A stretch of DNA of 64,000 nucleotides from Acidobacteriota bacterium (GTDB lineage Bacteria; Acidobacteriota; Terriglobia; Versatilivoradales; Versatilivoraceae), in assembly GCA_028875575.1 (NCBI GenBank), contig JAPPDF010000094.1, forward strand, positions 52,021-116,020, given 5' to 3'. Both the position numbers and the translations under genes were made by a program. Below, piece by piece: positions 23,785 to 31,299 of this stretch (its first letter is position 1; each line of letters begins with the position of its first letter). Under the pieces are notes generated by a model. It was not told the origin of the DNA. It did no database searches and saw only the letters and a list, made by a program, of their open reading frames with translations.

Positions 23785-24290
23785 TGCCGATCAAAGACAT
23801 TCTTCGCAACATCAACTTGTTCGTCGACGGCCGGGGCTATGCCGGCCGGGTGGAAGAGTTCGACCCGCCCAAGCTCACCATCAAGACCGAGGAGTACAGG
23901 GCCGGGGGCATGGATGCCGAGGTGGAACTGGATATGGGTATGGAGAAGCTCGAAACCACTCTGACGATATCGGGCATCGACAAGGAGGTCGTCAAGCTCT
24001 GGGGCGTCTACACCTCGGCGTCGACGCCGCTGACGCTGCGTGCGGCGCTCGTGGACGAGGACGGGACAGTCACCCCGGTCGAGATCCGGATGCGGGGCAA
24101 GGTCAAGGAGCTGGACTTCGGAACCTGGAAGCCGGGAGAGAAAGCACCACTCAAGTGGATGGTAGCCCTGCGCTACTACAAGTACACCCAGGGCGGAGAG
24201 GTCATCCACGATATCGACGTGGAGAACATGAAGCGGGTGGTCAACGGAACCGACCAACTCCAGGCGCAGCGCCAAGCCCTGGGAATCTAG
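23784..24290 (+). CDS. Tail tube protein (P2 FII-like)
   Basis: 168 residues. It starts PIKDILRNINLFVDGRGYAGRVEEFDPPKL and contains the GGMDAEVELDMGMEKLE segment and the conserved C-terminal YYKYTQGGEVIHDIDVENMKRVVNGTDQL, all characteristic of P2-type major tail tube proteins. It forms the inner tube under the sheath. The one-base overlap with the sheath gene implies coupled expression. Confidence 0.96.
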   Translation: MPIKDILRNINLFVDGRGYAGRVEEFDPPKLTIKTEEYRAGGMDAEVELDMGMEKLETTLTISGIDKEVVKLWGVYTSASTPLTLRAALVDEDGTVTPVEIRMRGKVKELDFGTWKPGEKAPLKWMVALRYYKYTQGGEVIHDIDVENMKRVVNGTDQLQAQRQALGI

Positions 24291-24340
24291 GCACTCCCAG
24301 CATCATGGAGGCCTTGATCCGATTCTGAAACGGAGGACCC

Positions 24341-24598
24341 ATGACTACAACTACCATCACGCTGGAGCACCCCATCACCGTCGACGGGGTGGAAGTGACC
24401 GAGCTTACCCTGCGGCGGCCCAAGGTGCGGGACGTGCGCGCTGCCGACAAGAGCGGCGGCAGTGACGGAGCGCGGGAGATTCGCCTGTTCGCCAACCTGT
24501 GCGAGCAGACGCCCGAGGCCATCGAAGAGATGGACATGGCCGACTACCTAAAGATCCAGGAGGCCTATCAGAATTTTTTGTCCCCCAAGAAGACCTGA
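24341..24598 (+). CDS. Tail assembly chaperone E (zero-frame product)
   Basis: 85 residues. It is a P2 gpE-type protein: HPITVDGVEVTELTLRRPKVRD, then IRLFANLCEQTPEAIEEMDMADYLKIQEAYQNFL. It helps assemble the tube around the tape measure. The reading frame ends at TGA 24596-24598 shortly after a TTTTTTG slip site. A longer E+E' form is expected from -1 frameshifting. Confidence 0.9.
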   Translation: MTTTTITLEHPITVDGVEVTELTLRRPKVRDVRAADKSGGSDGAREIRLFANLCEQTPEAIEEMDMADYLKIQEAYQNFLSPKKT

Positions 24599-24732
24599 GC
24601 CAGGCCCGGCTTCTGGTGGCCCACGTATTCCATCAGCCCTTTTCCGAGATCGACGACCTGGATCCGGGTGAGCTGGCCGATCTGGCCGCCGACGCCCGGA
24701 GCCTGATCAAGGCGATATACGGCGCACGGTGA
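24341..24732 (+). CDS. E+E' tail assembly chaperone made by -1 frameshift
   Basis: Reading from ATG 24341 in the zero frame to TTG 24578-24580 and then slipping back one base gives a product of about 130 residues ending at TGA 24730-24732. The E' part (VPQEDLSQARLLVAHVF, then DDLDPGELADLAADARSLIKAIYG) has the typical acidic helical content of P2 E' and has no proper start of its own. P2 gpE+E' is similar in size (142). Only a minority of ribosomes is expected to shift. Confidence 0.85.
24574..24580 (+). promoter_or_regulatory. Programmed -1 frameshift slippery site TTTTTTG
   Basis: The heptamer T_TTT_TTG is in register with the zero-frame codons TTT (24575-24577) and TTG (24578-24580) of the E gene. 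After the slip the next codon is GTC at 24580, entering the E' frame. The same heptamer is used by phage P2 at this position. The zero-frame stop follows 15 bases later. Confidence 0.88.
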
Positions 24733-24766
24733 GCACGGCCAGGTGACTCGCCCCCTCCTCTCAGCC

Positions 24767-27208
24767 ATGCCGGAAAACACCCTCAAAACCAGCATTGTTA
24801 TCGACGCCTCCCTGGGGTCGGCCTTCAAGTCGACCTTTCTGTCGGCCGAGCAGCGCGCCGAGAAGCTGGGCCAGGCCATGAAAAAGGCCCAGCTGGGCTC
24901 CGCAGCCAGCCGGGACGTCCTGAAGTACCGGAGGGCGCTCGACCAGCTCAAGCGCAAGCAGGCCGAGGCCGGCGGATCCAGCAAGACGCTCGCCCGGCAG
25001 ATCTCCCAGGCCGAGCGGCGCTACAAGGAGGCCGCCAGGACGGCCAAGCAGTACGGAGTCACCATCGGCAACGCCGCCCGACGTCAGAAGGAGTTCGCCC
25101 GGACGGCCAAGGATGCCGAGCGCGCCCTGGACCGCCTGAACCGGCAGGAGAAGGCTCGCCAGGCCCGCTCCCGTCTGCAAGGGAAGGCGGTGGGACTGCT
25201 GGGCGCCGGTTACGCCGTCGGGCGGGTGGTGAAGAAATCGCTGGGGCGGGAGGCTGCCGAGGTCCGCCTCAAGACCGTCATCATTCCCGACGAGGGGGAC
25301 GCGGCCGCCGCCGTGGAACGGGCCCGCCAACACGCCCGGGACTACGCGCGGCGCAATCTGGCCAGCGACGTCGACATCCTGGGCATCCAATACCAGCTTG
25401 GCTCGGCCGGGCTGTCTGAGTCCGCGGCCCGCATCGGCTCCGAGGTGACGGCCAAGGTGGCCACCGTCACCCAGGGGATCCCCGAGCAGGTCGGCAAGGT
25501 CCTGGCCGGGACCTTGAATAACCTGGGGGACTCCATCGAGGGCGCCGGCGTCGAGGAGAAGATCCGCCGCATCGGCGACGTGCTCACCCAGACCCAGTTC
25601 GCCTACCAGATCGACAACTTCGGCCAGCTTGGCGAGGGCATGGCCGAGGCCTCAGCCGGCGCCATTGCCGCCGGAGTCTCCCTGGACCAAACGGCCACGG
25701 CCCTCGGCATCCTCAACAGCTCGATGGTGACCGGCAGCCGGGCCGGGACCGCCTTCCGCGCCATCCTGCGTCAACTGGGCAAGGCCTCTGAGGAGCTCGA
25801 CTTCGAGATCGTCCGGGACGCCTCCGGAGAGCTGGACCTGTTGGCCACTCTGGACGGGCTGCGGGAGCGCTTGGCCAACATCCGGGATGTCGACGAGCGG
25901 GACAGTGTTCTGCAAAGGGTGTTCGGCGACGAGGGCAAGGTGGGGGTGGTCCCGCTGCTTGAGAAGCTGGACGACTACCGGAAGGGCCTCGATCGGCTAA
26001 AAGGGACCTCCCGCGGGATCGTCGATAAGGCCTATCAGGATTTTCTGGATTCCTCCGGGGGCAAGCTCAAAATCATGGGCCACCAAATCGGCCTGCTGGC
26101 GGAGAACTTTGCGGGGATGCTGGTGCCGGCCCTGGGCGCGGTGGCGCCCCCGCTGGGCGAGGTCTTCGGTTGGATGGGTAAGATGATGGAGGCAAACCCG
26201 GTTTTCGCGCATGGTATCGGGATCGTGGGTGCCATGCTCGGAACCTGGAAGCTAGCCGGACTGGCACACCAGTTTGCCACGACGCTTCCAGGGGCCACGG
26301 CCTTGTGGGACAGGCTAACTGAGCTGAATATCACCGCCCGTATCACACAGGCCAGAATGAAGGCCCTGGCGGTTGGGGGTGCCCTCCGAAAGTTCGGCAG
26401 TGCGCTGGTCCTGATGGCTACCCGTGCCATCCCGCTGGCCGTCGGAGGGCTCAAAGCCCTGACACTAGCGGCCCTGTCCAATCCGTTCGTGCTGATAGGG
26501 GCGGCCGTCGCCGCCGCGGCTGTCTTGGTCTGGAAGTACTGGGAGCCGATTAAAGCCTTCTTTATTGGCCTTTGGCCGCCCGTTAAAGCGGCTTTCAATA
26601 CCGCTTGGGAATCGATCAAAGCAGCCTTTCTCAACTTCCATCCGCTCGGCATGGTGATCAAGCACTGGGAGCCGATCAAGGCCTATTTTGCGGAGCTGTG
26701 GGACTGGATGAAGTCGGCCGGAGCGGGGCTGCTCTCGGCCCTGGCCGAGGGGATCGCCTCTGCCCCGGGTACGGTCTACGCTGCCCTGAAGACAGTCCTG
26801 GGACCCGTCGGGCGCCTGCTGCCCTCCTCCGATGCCCGCGAGGGACCGCTCTCAGGCCTCACCCGCAGCGGGCGGGGTCTAGTTTCGGCATTGGGCGAAG
26901 GGGTGCGGCAGGCAGGTCCTGGCCCCCTGCGGCGCCCCCTGGCGGCTTCTCTGAGCGCAGCCACCGCTGGGCTGGCCCTTGCCGCTCCGGCCGCGCCTGG
27001 CCCCGCTTTATCTTCTATTGCTGCACTATCCAGCGAACCATCGCCTGGCTCCAATCGCTCCGTTGTGGTCAATAACTATTACCGGATCACCATCGCCCAG
27101 CAGCCCGGGGAGGATGCCCGTGCCTTGGCCAACCGGATCATTCGCGAGATCGATCAGCGCAACGGCCGCGGCCGCCGTGGGGAGCTCTACGACCCAGTGG
27201 GAGACTGA
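24767..27208 (+). CDS. Tail tape measure protein
   Basis: 813 residues from ATG 24767; GTG 24743 would add eight residues and neither has a strong ribosome-binding site. It sets tail length. The N-terminus (TSIVIDASLGSAFKSTF) is typical. A coiled-coil region (about 15-150) is followed by the TP901-type core (LGSAGLSESAARIGSEV; GAIAAGVSLDQTATALGILNSSMVTGSRAGTAFRAIL). Hydrophobic segments around residues 450-480 and 575-600 are expected for the part that inserts into the host membrane. The C-terminal third is Ala/Pro-rich and ends with a conserved-looking VVVNNYYRITIAQQPGEDARALANRI. Confidence 0.94.
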   Translation: MPENTLKTSIVIDASLGSAFKSTFLSAEQRAEKLGQAMKKAQLGSAASRDVLKYRRALDQLKRKQAEAGGSSKTLARQISQAERRYKEAARTAKQYGVTIGNAARRQKEFARTAKDAERALDRLNRQEKARQARSRLQGKAVGLLGAGYAVGRVVKKSLGREAAEVRLKTVIIPDEGDAAAAVERARQHARDYARRNLASDVDILGIQYQLGSAGLSESAARIGSEVTAKVATVTQGIPEQVGKVLAGTLNNLGDSIEGAGVEEKIRRIGDVLTQTQFAYQIDNFGQLGEGMAEASAGAIAAGVSLDQTATALGILNSSMVTGSRAGTAFRAILRQLGKASEELDFEIVRDASGELDLLATLDGLRERLANIRDVDERDSVLQRVFGDEGKVGVVPLLEKLDDYRKGLDRLKGTSRGIVDKAYQDFLDSSGGKLKIMGHQIGLLAENFAGMLVPALGAVAPPLGEVFGWMGKMMEANPVFAHGIGIVGAMLGTWKLAGLAHQFATTLPGATALWDRLTELNITARITQARMKALAVGGALRKFGSALVLMATRAIPLAVGGLKALTLAALSNPFVLIGAAVAAAAVLVWKYWEPIKAFFIGLWPPVKAAFNTAWESIKAAFLNFHPLGMVIKHWEPIKAYFAELWDWMKSAGAGLLSALAEGIASAPGTVYAALKTVLGPVGRLLPSSDAREGPLSGLTRSGRGLVSALGEGVRQAGPGPLRRPLAASLSAATAGLALAAPAAPGPALSSIAALSSEPSPGSNRSVVVNNYYRITIAQQPGEDARALANRIIREIDQRNGRGRRGELYDPVGD

Positions 27209-27606
27209 TGCCGACCGAGTACATGCTGGCCCTGGGGGATTACCGGTTCTCGGTGGATACGGCTGCCTACAAGGAGCTGGTCCGAACCTCGGAGTACCGC
27301 TGGCAGGCTCAGGAGCGGCTGGGGAAGCGTCCAGCATACCAGTATCTTGGACCGGGTGAGGAATCCATCGAGCTGCCCGGGGTGATCTATCCGGTCTACA
27401 AGGGCGGCTTGGGCCAACTGGACGCCATGCGGTCCGAGGCTGGCAAGGGGCAGCCCCTGATGCTGACCAGCGGCAACGGAGAGGTTCTTGGCAAGTGGTG
27501 CATTACCCGGGTCGAGGAATCCCAGAGCTTGTTCCATGCCGATGGCGTGCCCCGCAAGAAGGAGTTCCGCGTGCAGATTGTCCACTATGGGGAGGACAAT
27601 CAATAA
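27208..27606 (+). CDS. Tail protein U (P2 gpU-like)
   Basis: 132 residues; ATG overlaps the tape-measure stop. It contains the gpU pattern: MLALGDYRFSVDTAAYKEL, YRWQAQERLGKRPAYQYLGPGEESIELPGVIYP and ITRVEESQSLFHADGVPRKKEFRVQI. It is a tail terminator or baseplate-hub associated protein. The next start overlaps its stop (TAATG). Confidence 0.93.
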   Translation: MPTEYMLALGDYRFSVDTAAYKELVRTSEYRWQAQERLGKRPAYQYLGPGEESIELPGVIYPVYKGGLGQLDAMRSEAGKGQPLMLTSGNGEVLGKWCITRVEESQSLFHADGVPRKKEFRVQIVHYGEDNQ

Positions 27607-27863
27607 TGGCCACCCAGCAATCACTCACGATAAAAGCGAGTGCTCCTCTGGTCGGCGTGCGTTACCGTACCCGTGACGGCGATTCTCTGGACGCCGTCTG
27701 TTGGAAGCACTATGGCCGCCAAGCCGGTGCTGTGGAGGCCGTGCTTGAGGCTAATCCTGGCCTTTCCGAAGTCGGACCCGTCCTCCCCGCTGGTATCGTC
27801 ATAGGGCTGCCGGAGTTGCCCCAGACTGCCCCGCAAATCGAGACCGTGAGCCTCTGGGATTGA
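27606..27863 (+). CDS. Tail protein X (P2 gpX-like, LysM-type)
   Basis: 85 residues from ATG 27606. It carries the tail X signature YRTRDGDSLDAVCWKHYGRQAGAVEAVLEANPGL and the terminal GIVIGLPE, a LysM-like fold. In P2-like phages it is a small baseplate hub component encoded between U and D, as here. Confidence 0.93.
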   Translation: MATQQSLTIKASAPLVGVRYRTRDGDSLDAVCWKHYGRQAGAVEAVLEANPGLSEVGPVLPAGIVIGLPELPQTAPQIETVSLWD

Positions 27864-27891
27864 GCTGGGCAGGGCCGAGAATAGCGCCATC

Positions 27892-27958
27892 TTGCGCCAC
27901 AGTTAACCCGTGTCGCGGCCCTACGGGGCCCGCGGTAGTTGCGGCCGGGTTGGCGCAA
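27892..27958 (+). other. Long imperfect hairpin between genes X and D
   Basis: TTGCGCC (27892-27898) and AACCC (27905-27909) pair with GGGTT (27947-27951) and GGCGCAA (27952-27958), leaving a six-base bulge on one side and a GC-rich loop that can fold further. It fills most of the only sizeable gap in the tail operon (27864-27980). It could attenuate or process the mRNA ahead of gene D. Confidence 0.45.
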
Positions 27959-27980
27959 CTGAAGCGCCCAGGGGCCAAAT

Positions 27981-28955
27981 ATGACGCCCATCCACGAGAT
28001 CATCGCTGGCCAGGCCGACGTGACCGCTGTCATGCGCGATCGCCTGATCTCCGTCACCCTGACCGACGAGGCCGGCTATCAGTCCGACACTCTGGAGATC
28101 CGCCTCGACGACCGGGGTAGCCGGATCGCTCTCCCCAGGCGTGGGGTGACGTTGTCCATCCGCCTGGGCTTCCTGGAGACCGGCCTAGCCACGATGGGCG
28201 ACTTTATCGTCGACGAGGTAGAGTTGGAGGGGCTACCGTCCACGCTTATCGTCCGGGCCCGCTCGGCCGATCTCCGGGATGAGCTAAAGGACCAGAAGAC
28301 CCGCTCCTGGAGCGACACTACCCTCCGTGAAGTCGTGGCCGCGGTCGCCGCCGATCACGGGCTCGATCTGCGGATGCCTCCCCCGCCGCCCACGATCCAC
28401 CTGGCCCACCTGGACCAGTCCAACGAGTCCGACTTGCACCTGCTCACCCGCCTGGCTCGGCGCTGGGACTATACGCTCAAGATCTCAGGGAAGCGCTTGG
28501 CCTTCGTGCCCGCCGGCCGCGGATTGTCGGCCAGCGGGGAGCAGGTGTCTGACGTGACTATCCGGCCGGACCAGGTCAAGGAATATCGAGCCACTCTGTC
28601 CGACAGGGGGAAGTATCGATCCGTAGAGGCCCACTGGCAAGACCAGGAGGAGGGCGAGCAGGTCACCGAGCGCGCTGGCAAGGGAGAACCGGTATTCGTG
28701 TTGCGGCATACATACGCGGACGCTGAGCAAGCCAAGGCCGCGGCCCAGGCCCGCCTGGACCAGCTCGCCCGCGGTCGCTCCACCGTGAGTCTCACGCTAT
28801 CCCGGGGAGAGCCGCGGCTTCGGGCTCAGTCCCGGGTGACGCTGGAGGGCTTTCGTTCTGGGATCAATGGAGAATGGGTCGCTCAACGGGTGGAGCACGA
28901 GTACGGCAGCAGCGGCTATTCCACCAGCTTGGAGGGCGAGGTCCCGGCCGCTTAG
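27981..28955 (+). CDS. Late-control gene D type tail hub protein (gpD/VgrG-like)
   Basis: 324 residues. It has the phage late control D pattern: RLISVTLTDEAGYQSDTLEIRLDDRG, LPRRGVTLSIRLGFLETGLATMGDFIVDEVELEG, KTRSWSDTTLREVVAAVAADHGLDL and LTRLARRWDYTLKISGKRLAFVP. It forms the trimeric hub linking tube and spike. It is the last gene of the prophage. Only 111 bp separate it from the inferred right end, so there is no Mu-type mom/com region here. Confidence 0.95.
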   Translation: MTPIHEIIAGQADVTAVMRDRLISVTLTDEAGYQSDTLEIRLDDRGSRIALPRRGVTLSIRLGFLETGLATMGDFIVDEVELEGLPSTLIVRARSADLRDELKDQKTRSWSDTTLREVVAAVAADHGLDLRMPPPPPTIHLAHLDQSNESDLHLLTRLARRWDYTLKISGKRLAFVPAGRGLSASGEQVSDVTIRPDQVKEYRATLSDRGKYRSVEAHWQDQEEGEQVTERAGKGEPVFVLRHTYADAEQAKAAAQARLDQLARGRSTVSLTLSRGEPRLRAQSRVTLEGFRSGINGEWVAQRVEHEYGSSGYSTSLEGEVPAA

Positions 28956-29018
28956 GGGGCGTTTGTGGTAGGTTAAGGGATCGTTCCTGACGGTTCTTTG
29001 AGCACCAGCGACGCGATT

Positions 29019-29059
29019 TGTCTCAAATCAAGTTGCCAAATGTCTCAAATCAAGTTGCC
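29019..29059 (+). repeat. Two direct 19-bp repeats at the right prophage end (probable transposase-binding sites)
   Basis: TGTCTCAAATCAAGTTGCC occurs at 29019-29037 and again at 29041-29059, a 22-bp period, i.e. about two helical turns. Terminal repeats of this size and spacing are what MuA-type transposases bind. The outer copy is seven bases from the inferred terminus at 29066. The two copies are identical. Confidence 0.78.
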
Positions 29060-29638
29060 GCTTACAAAGTAGTCCAGTACATAGAATGTAAAGAATGCCG
29101 CAAACAGGATGACGCCCGGGTTGGAGTCTTGGCCGAAGAGTTCGTAGTGGTACGCAGCCCCGGACAGTGCGTTGAGCGACAACATCGTTCCACCGACGAC
29201 ATAGAAGTACATCTTGACGTCGCAGCGTTCATTGAAGAACGACAACTCCTGGACACGCCCGAACCACAGCGCCAGGATCGGATTCCTCACCTTGCCCTGG
29301 GGCTGGCTGAACACCGCCAGAAACGTAAAGATGGTGGTAAGGACCGTTCCGCCTGCCACCGCATAGATCGAGGACCGGTAGAACCACTCACGTGACATCC
29401 CGGTGAGCTCGAGAGCCCACACGATCTGCGCGATCGCAAACACCAGAATACCGTTCAGCCGATAGTTGCGCGGTTTGCCGGTCTCAGGATTGATGACATA
29501 GCCGGGGACCCGCTTTCCCGGCAAAATGAGCTGCGCCAGCAAGAACACGGCAAAGATCACCAGCGGCGTGAAAAACCCCGCAATCGCTTCCGTCCGGGAA
29601 AACTCAAAAAGGTGGCCAATGCCAAGCCATTCAGTCAT
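29045..29638 (-). pseudogene. ERG4/ERG24-family sterol reductase-like gene, 3' end cut off by the prophage
   Basis: Host-encoded residues run from ATG 29638 to about base 29067 (about 190 aa); the last few residues (VSGNLI) and the stop are read from phage end DNA. It is a multi-span membrane protein with family-like segments: GYVINPETGKPRNYRLNG, the ELSFFNERCDVKMYFYVVGGTMLSLNALSGAAYHY block and FFTFYVLDYF, where family members continue for a further 150-200 residues including the NADPH-binding C-terminal part. The missing part is predicted left of the prophage, outside the window. The DUF1295 gene lies upstream on the same strand, 40 bp away. Confidence 0.75.
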
Positions 29639-29678
29639 GAGGGTGATTGCAACTATGGGAAGAATCGAAAGAACAAGG

Positions 29679-30533
29679 TTACTTTTCAGGGATACAGCCC
29701 AGGCGCGTAAACGGAATGAGCTTTGGCACCGAGGCTTGATACTTGCTGTAGGTGGGGTATTTCTCGCTGGAAATTTGCTCTGCGAGTCGTGTGGAGCCTT
29801 GAAAAACCAGTATCAACAGAACGCAGCCCAGTCCCGTCCAGTGCCAGAACTGGCCTGATGCAGAAACCGCAAAAACGTAAAAGGTCACCCACATCCCCAT
29901 TTCGCAGAAATAGCTGGGATGGCGACTGAATCGAAACAACCCGCTGTCCATGAACGGGCGCTTCACTTCGACCCCCTCTTGAATCAGACGTTTCTTGTTC
30001 TGCTGAAACTGCCACATCTGAGCATCGGCGATACTCTCAAAAGTCAGCAATACCAGGAACACCTGGAGGGCAACGAAATCCAGCCAGCCCATGGGGCGCT
30101 CCGCATACACCCAGGCCTGATGAATGGGCGAGGTGAACAACCACACAACAGCCATCTGACCGATTGAGACGACCATCACGTTCATCAGTTGAAATTGCAG
30201 GCCGCTCATCTGTTTTCTGAGATAGATCCACCGATAGTCTTCGCCGCCGATCCAGTACCCTCCCTTGAGGGCATAATTAAACGTCAATCGTATCCCCCAG
30301 ACTGTGGCCAGCATGGTCATCACGTTGACCCGAGCCGATTGAAACTCCAGATCCACAGCAACGATCAGGCAGTAAACCGCCGGAACAACCGACCACAGCC
30401 GGTCCACCCAGGAATACTCCCTTGTCAGGATTGAAAGCACCCAGCACGCAATGGCCAGAACGATGCACAAATCCAGCGCGATACCGTACGGGGTGCCTAC
30501 GAGCGGATGGTCAACAAAGTTGAGGACGTTCAT
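29679..30533 (-). CDS. DUF1295 membrane protein (steroid 5-alpha-reductase / ICMT-like)
   Basis: 284 residues from ATG 30533; the frame is open to 30626 but the extra N-terminus is basic and non-hydrophobic. Six or more hydrophobic segments are seen. The conserved C-terminal motif SGLFRFSRHPSYFCEMGMW is the cofactor-binding signature shared by DUF1295, steroid 5-alpha reductases and isoprenylcysteine methyltransferases. Adjacent EDYRWIYLR and DRLWSVVPAVY also fit DUF1295. With the truncated sterol-reductase-like gene downstream it suggests a small sterol- or isoprenoid-modifying operon. Confidence 0.82.
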   Translation of the reverse strand: MNVLNFVDHPLVGTPYGIALDLCIVLAIACWVLSILTREYSWVDRLWSVVPAVYCLIVAVDLEFQSARVNVMTMLATVWGIRLTFNYALKGGYWIGGEDYRWIYLRKQMSGLQFQLMNVMVVSIGQMAVVWLFTSPIHQAWVYAERPMGWLDFVALQVFLVLLTFESIADAQMWQFQQNKKRLIQEGVEVKRPFMDSGLFRFSRHPSYFCEMGMWVTFYVFAVSASGQFWHWTGLGCVLLILVFQGSTRLAEQISSEKYPTYSKYQASVPKLIPFTRLGCIPEK

Positions 30534-30558
30534 ATTGACAATGAAGTGGCGGCGGGCT

Positions 30559-30885
30559 TCAGGTATGTGAATCTTCCTCGAGGATGCCCGATAAAACGAC
30601 TGGCGCACGGTCCGGGAATTGGGCAACCAGGGAAAGGTTCCCTCCCATCGCTTCTACGGTCTCCCGTAGCGTGGACAACAGCAGATCACTCCGCTTCTCG
30701 AGCCGCGAGACGCCATCCTGCGTGATTCCAAGCCGACTCGCCAAGCGTACCTGCGTGAGCTTGCGGGCCTTGCGAAGCTCGCGTAGAGTCATTTCCTCTG
30801 CAATCAACTCCGCAGCGCGCACCTCCACCTTCTTGCGCTGAGTGGTGCTCAGGTTCCTGATTTTGTCGTCTACGTTCACAGCCAT
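30559..30885 (-). CDS. HigA-type antitoxin, XRE family
   Basis: 108 residues. A helix-turn-helix lies at about residues 36-75 (LRELRKARKLTQVRLASRLGITQDGVSRLEKRSD is its span, with the typical TQ..LA..LGI and Q..VSRLE). The C-terminal part (LRETVEAMGGNLSLVAQFPD) is common in antitoxins paired with Gp49-like toxins. It overlaps the upstream toxin gene by ten bases. It would neutralise the toxin and repress the operon. Confidence 0.87.
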   Translation of the reverse strand: MAVNVDDKIRNLSTTQRKKVEVRAAELIAEEMTLRELRKARKLTQVRLASRLGITQDGVSRLEKRSDLLLSTLRETVEAMGGNLSLVAQFPDRAPVVLSGILEEDSHT

Positions 30886-31256
30886 GATTTCCTTTCCTTC
30901 TTCTTCAAACGGTCCAGATGGGCCTTGAAACGCTCATCGGCCTTGCGGACCAACCTGCGGTAGAACCGGTTTTTACTCTTCCCTGACTTGTCCCCTGCGA
31001 CCAGCAGGATCGCCTCCCGCTTGGTGTCGAAGGCGAAGGCAACTCTCCATTCGCCGTCCGCCGCACTGAACCGAATCTCCTTCATGTTCGCGTGCCGGGA
31101 ACCGTTCAGCGTGTCCACCCGAGGCCGCCCCAATTGCGGCCCGAACCGCTGCAGAAGCCGCGACATCGCCAGAATCTCCGTCCGGACGTCATCGTGCAGA
31201 TCGTCGAATTCCGGCTCAAATTCATCACCAATCGCAACTATCCAGGCCACATTCAA
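30876..31256 (-). CDS. HigB-type toxin (RelE/ParE superfamily, Gp49-like)
   Basis: About 126 residues from TTG 31256; GTG 31250 is an equally possible start and no ribosome-binding site decides. Family features are the DFDDLHDDVRTEILA-like early helix (FEPEFDDLHDD), LLQRFGPQLGRPRVDTLNGSRHANMKEIRF and WRVAFAFDTKREAILLVAGDKSGKSKNRFYRRLVRKAD. It is predicted to be a ribosome-dependent mRNA interferase. Toxin first and antitoxin second is the HigBA order. It lies 1.8 kb from the prophage end, in host DNA. Confidence 0.87.
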   Translation of the reverse strand: MNVAWIVAIGDEFEPEFDDLHDDVRTEILAMSRLLQRFGPQLGRPRVDTLNGSRHANMKEIRFSAADGEWRVAFAFDTKREAILLVAGDKSGKSKNRFYRRLVRKADERFKAHLDRLKKKERKSWL

Positions 31257-31268
31257 AGTATGTTATAC

Positions 31269-31299
31269 ACTACATATGATTTCAAATACATATTATAGT
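31269..31299. promoter_or_regulatory. AT-rich imperfect palindrome upstream of higBA
   Basis: ACTACATATG (31269-31278) and CATATTATAGT (31289-31299) form an imperfect inverted repeat just upstream of the toxin start in an unusually AT-rich stretch. On the minus strand it contains TATAAT (31297-31292), a possible -10 box; no convincing -35 was found. Such palindromes are the usual operator of the antitoxin. Confidence 0.4.

Larger units (their letters stand above)
1..29066 (+). mobile_element. Mu-like transposable prophage, right-hand part (left end outside window)
   Basis: Continuous + strand cluster of Mu-type head genes (gp25, gp26, gp27, terminase, DUF935 portal, gpF, I/Z, T, gp36, G, gp37) followed by a P2-order tail (V W J I fibre FI FII E/E' tape U X D). 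Genes are tightly packed with ATGA or TGATG overlaps. The right end is placed at 29066. Read inward on the minus strand from there the sequence begins TGTAAGC, matching the 5'-TG terminus of Mu-family elements, and two copies of a 19-bp motif follow within 50 bp. A host sterol-reductase-like frame is interrupted exactly there. Repressor, transposase A/B and the left end are not in the window. A host-flank pentamer AAGTA (29067-29071) would be the predicted target duplication. Confidence 0.93.

Noticed and set aside
24499..24732. E' as a separate gene with its own start
   Set aside because: Its first 27 codons duplicate the E region in a wrong frame; the TTTTTTG heptamer in register explains the arrangement better.
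29019..29059. Start of a CRISPR or a plasmid iteron
   Set aside because: Only two copies with a three-base gap, at the exact end of a transposable prophage; transposase-binding sites are the simpler reading.
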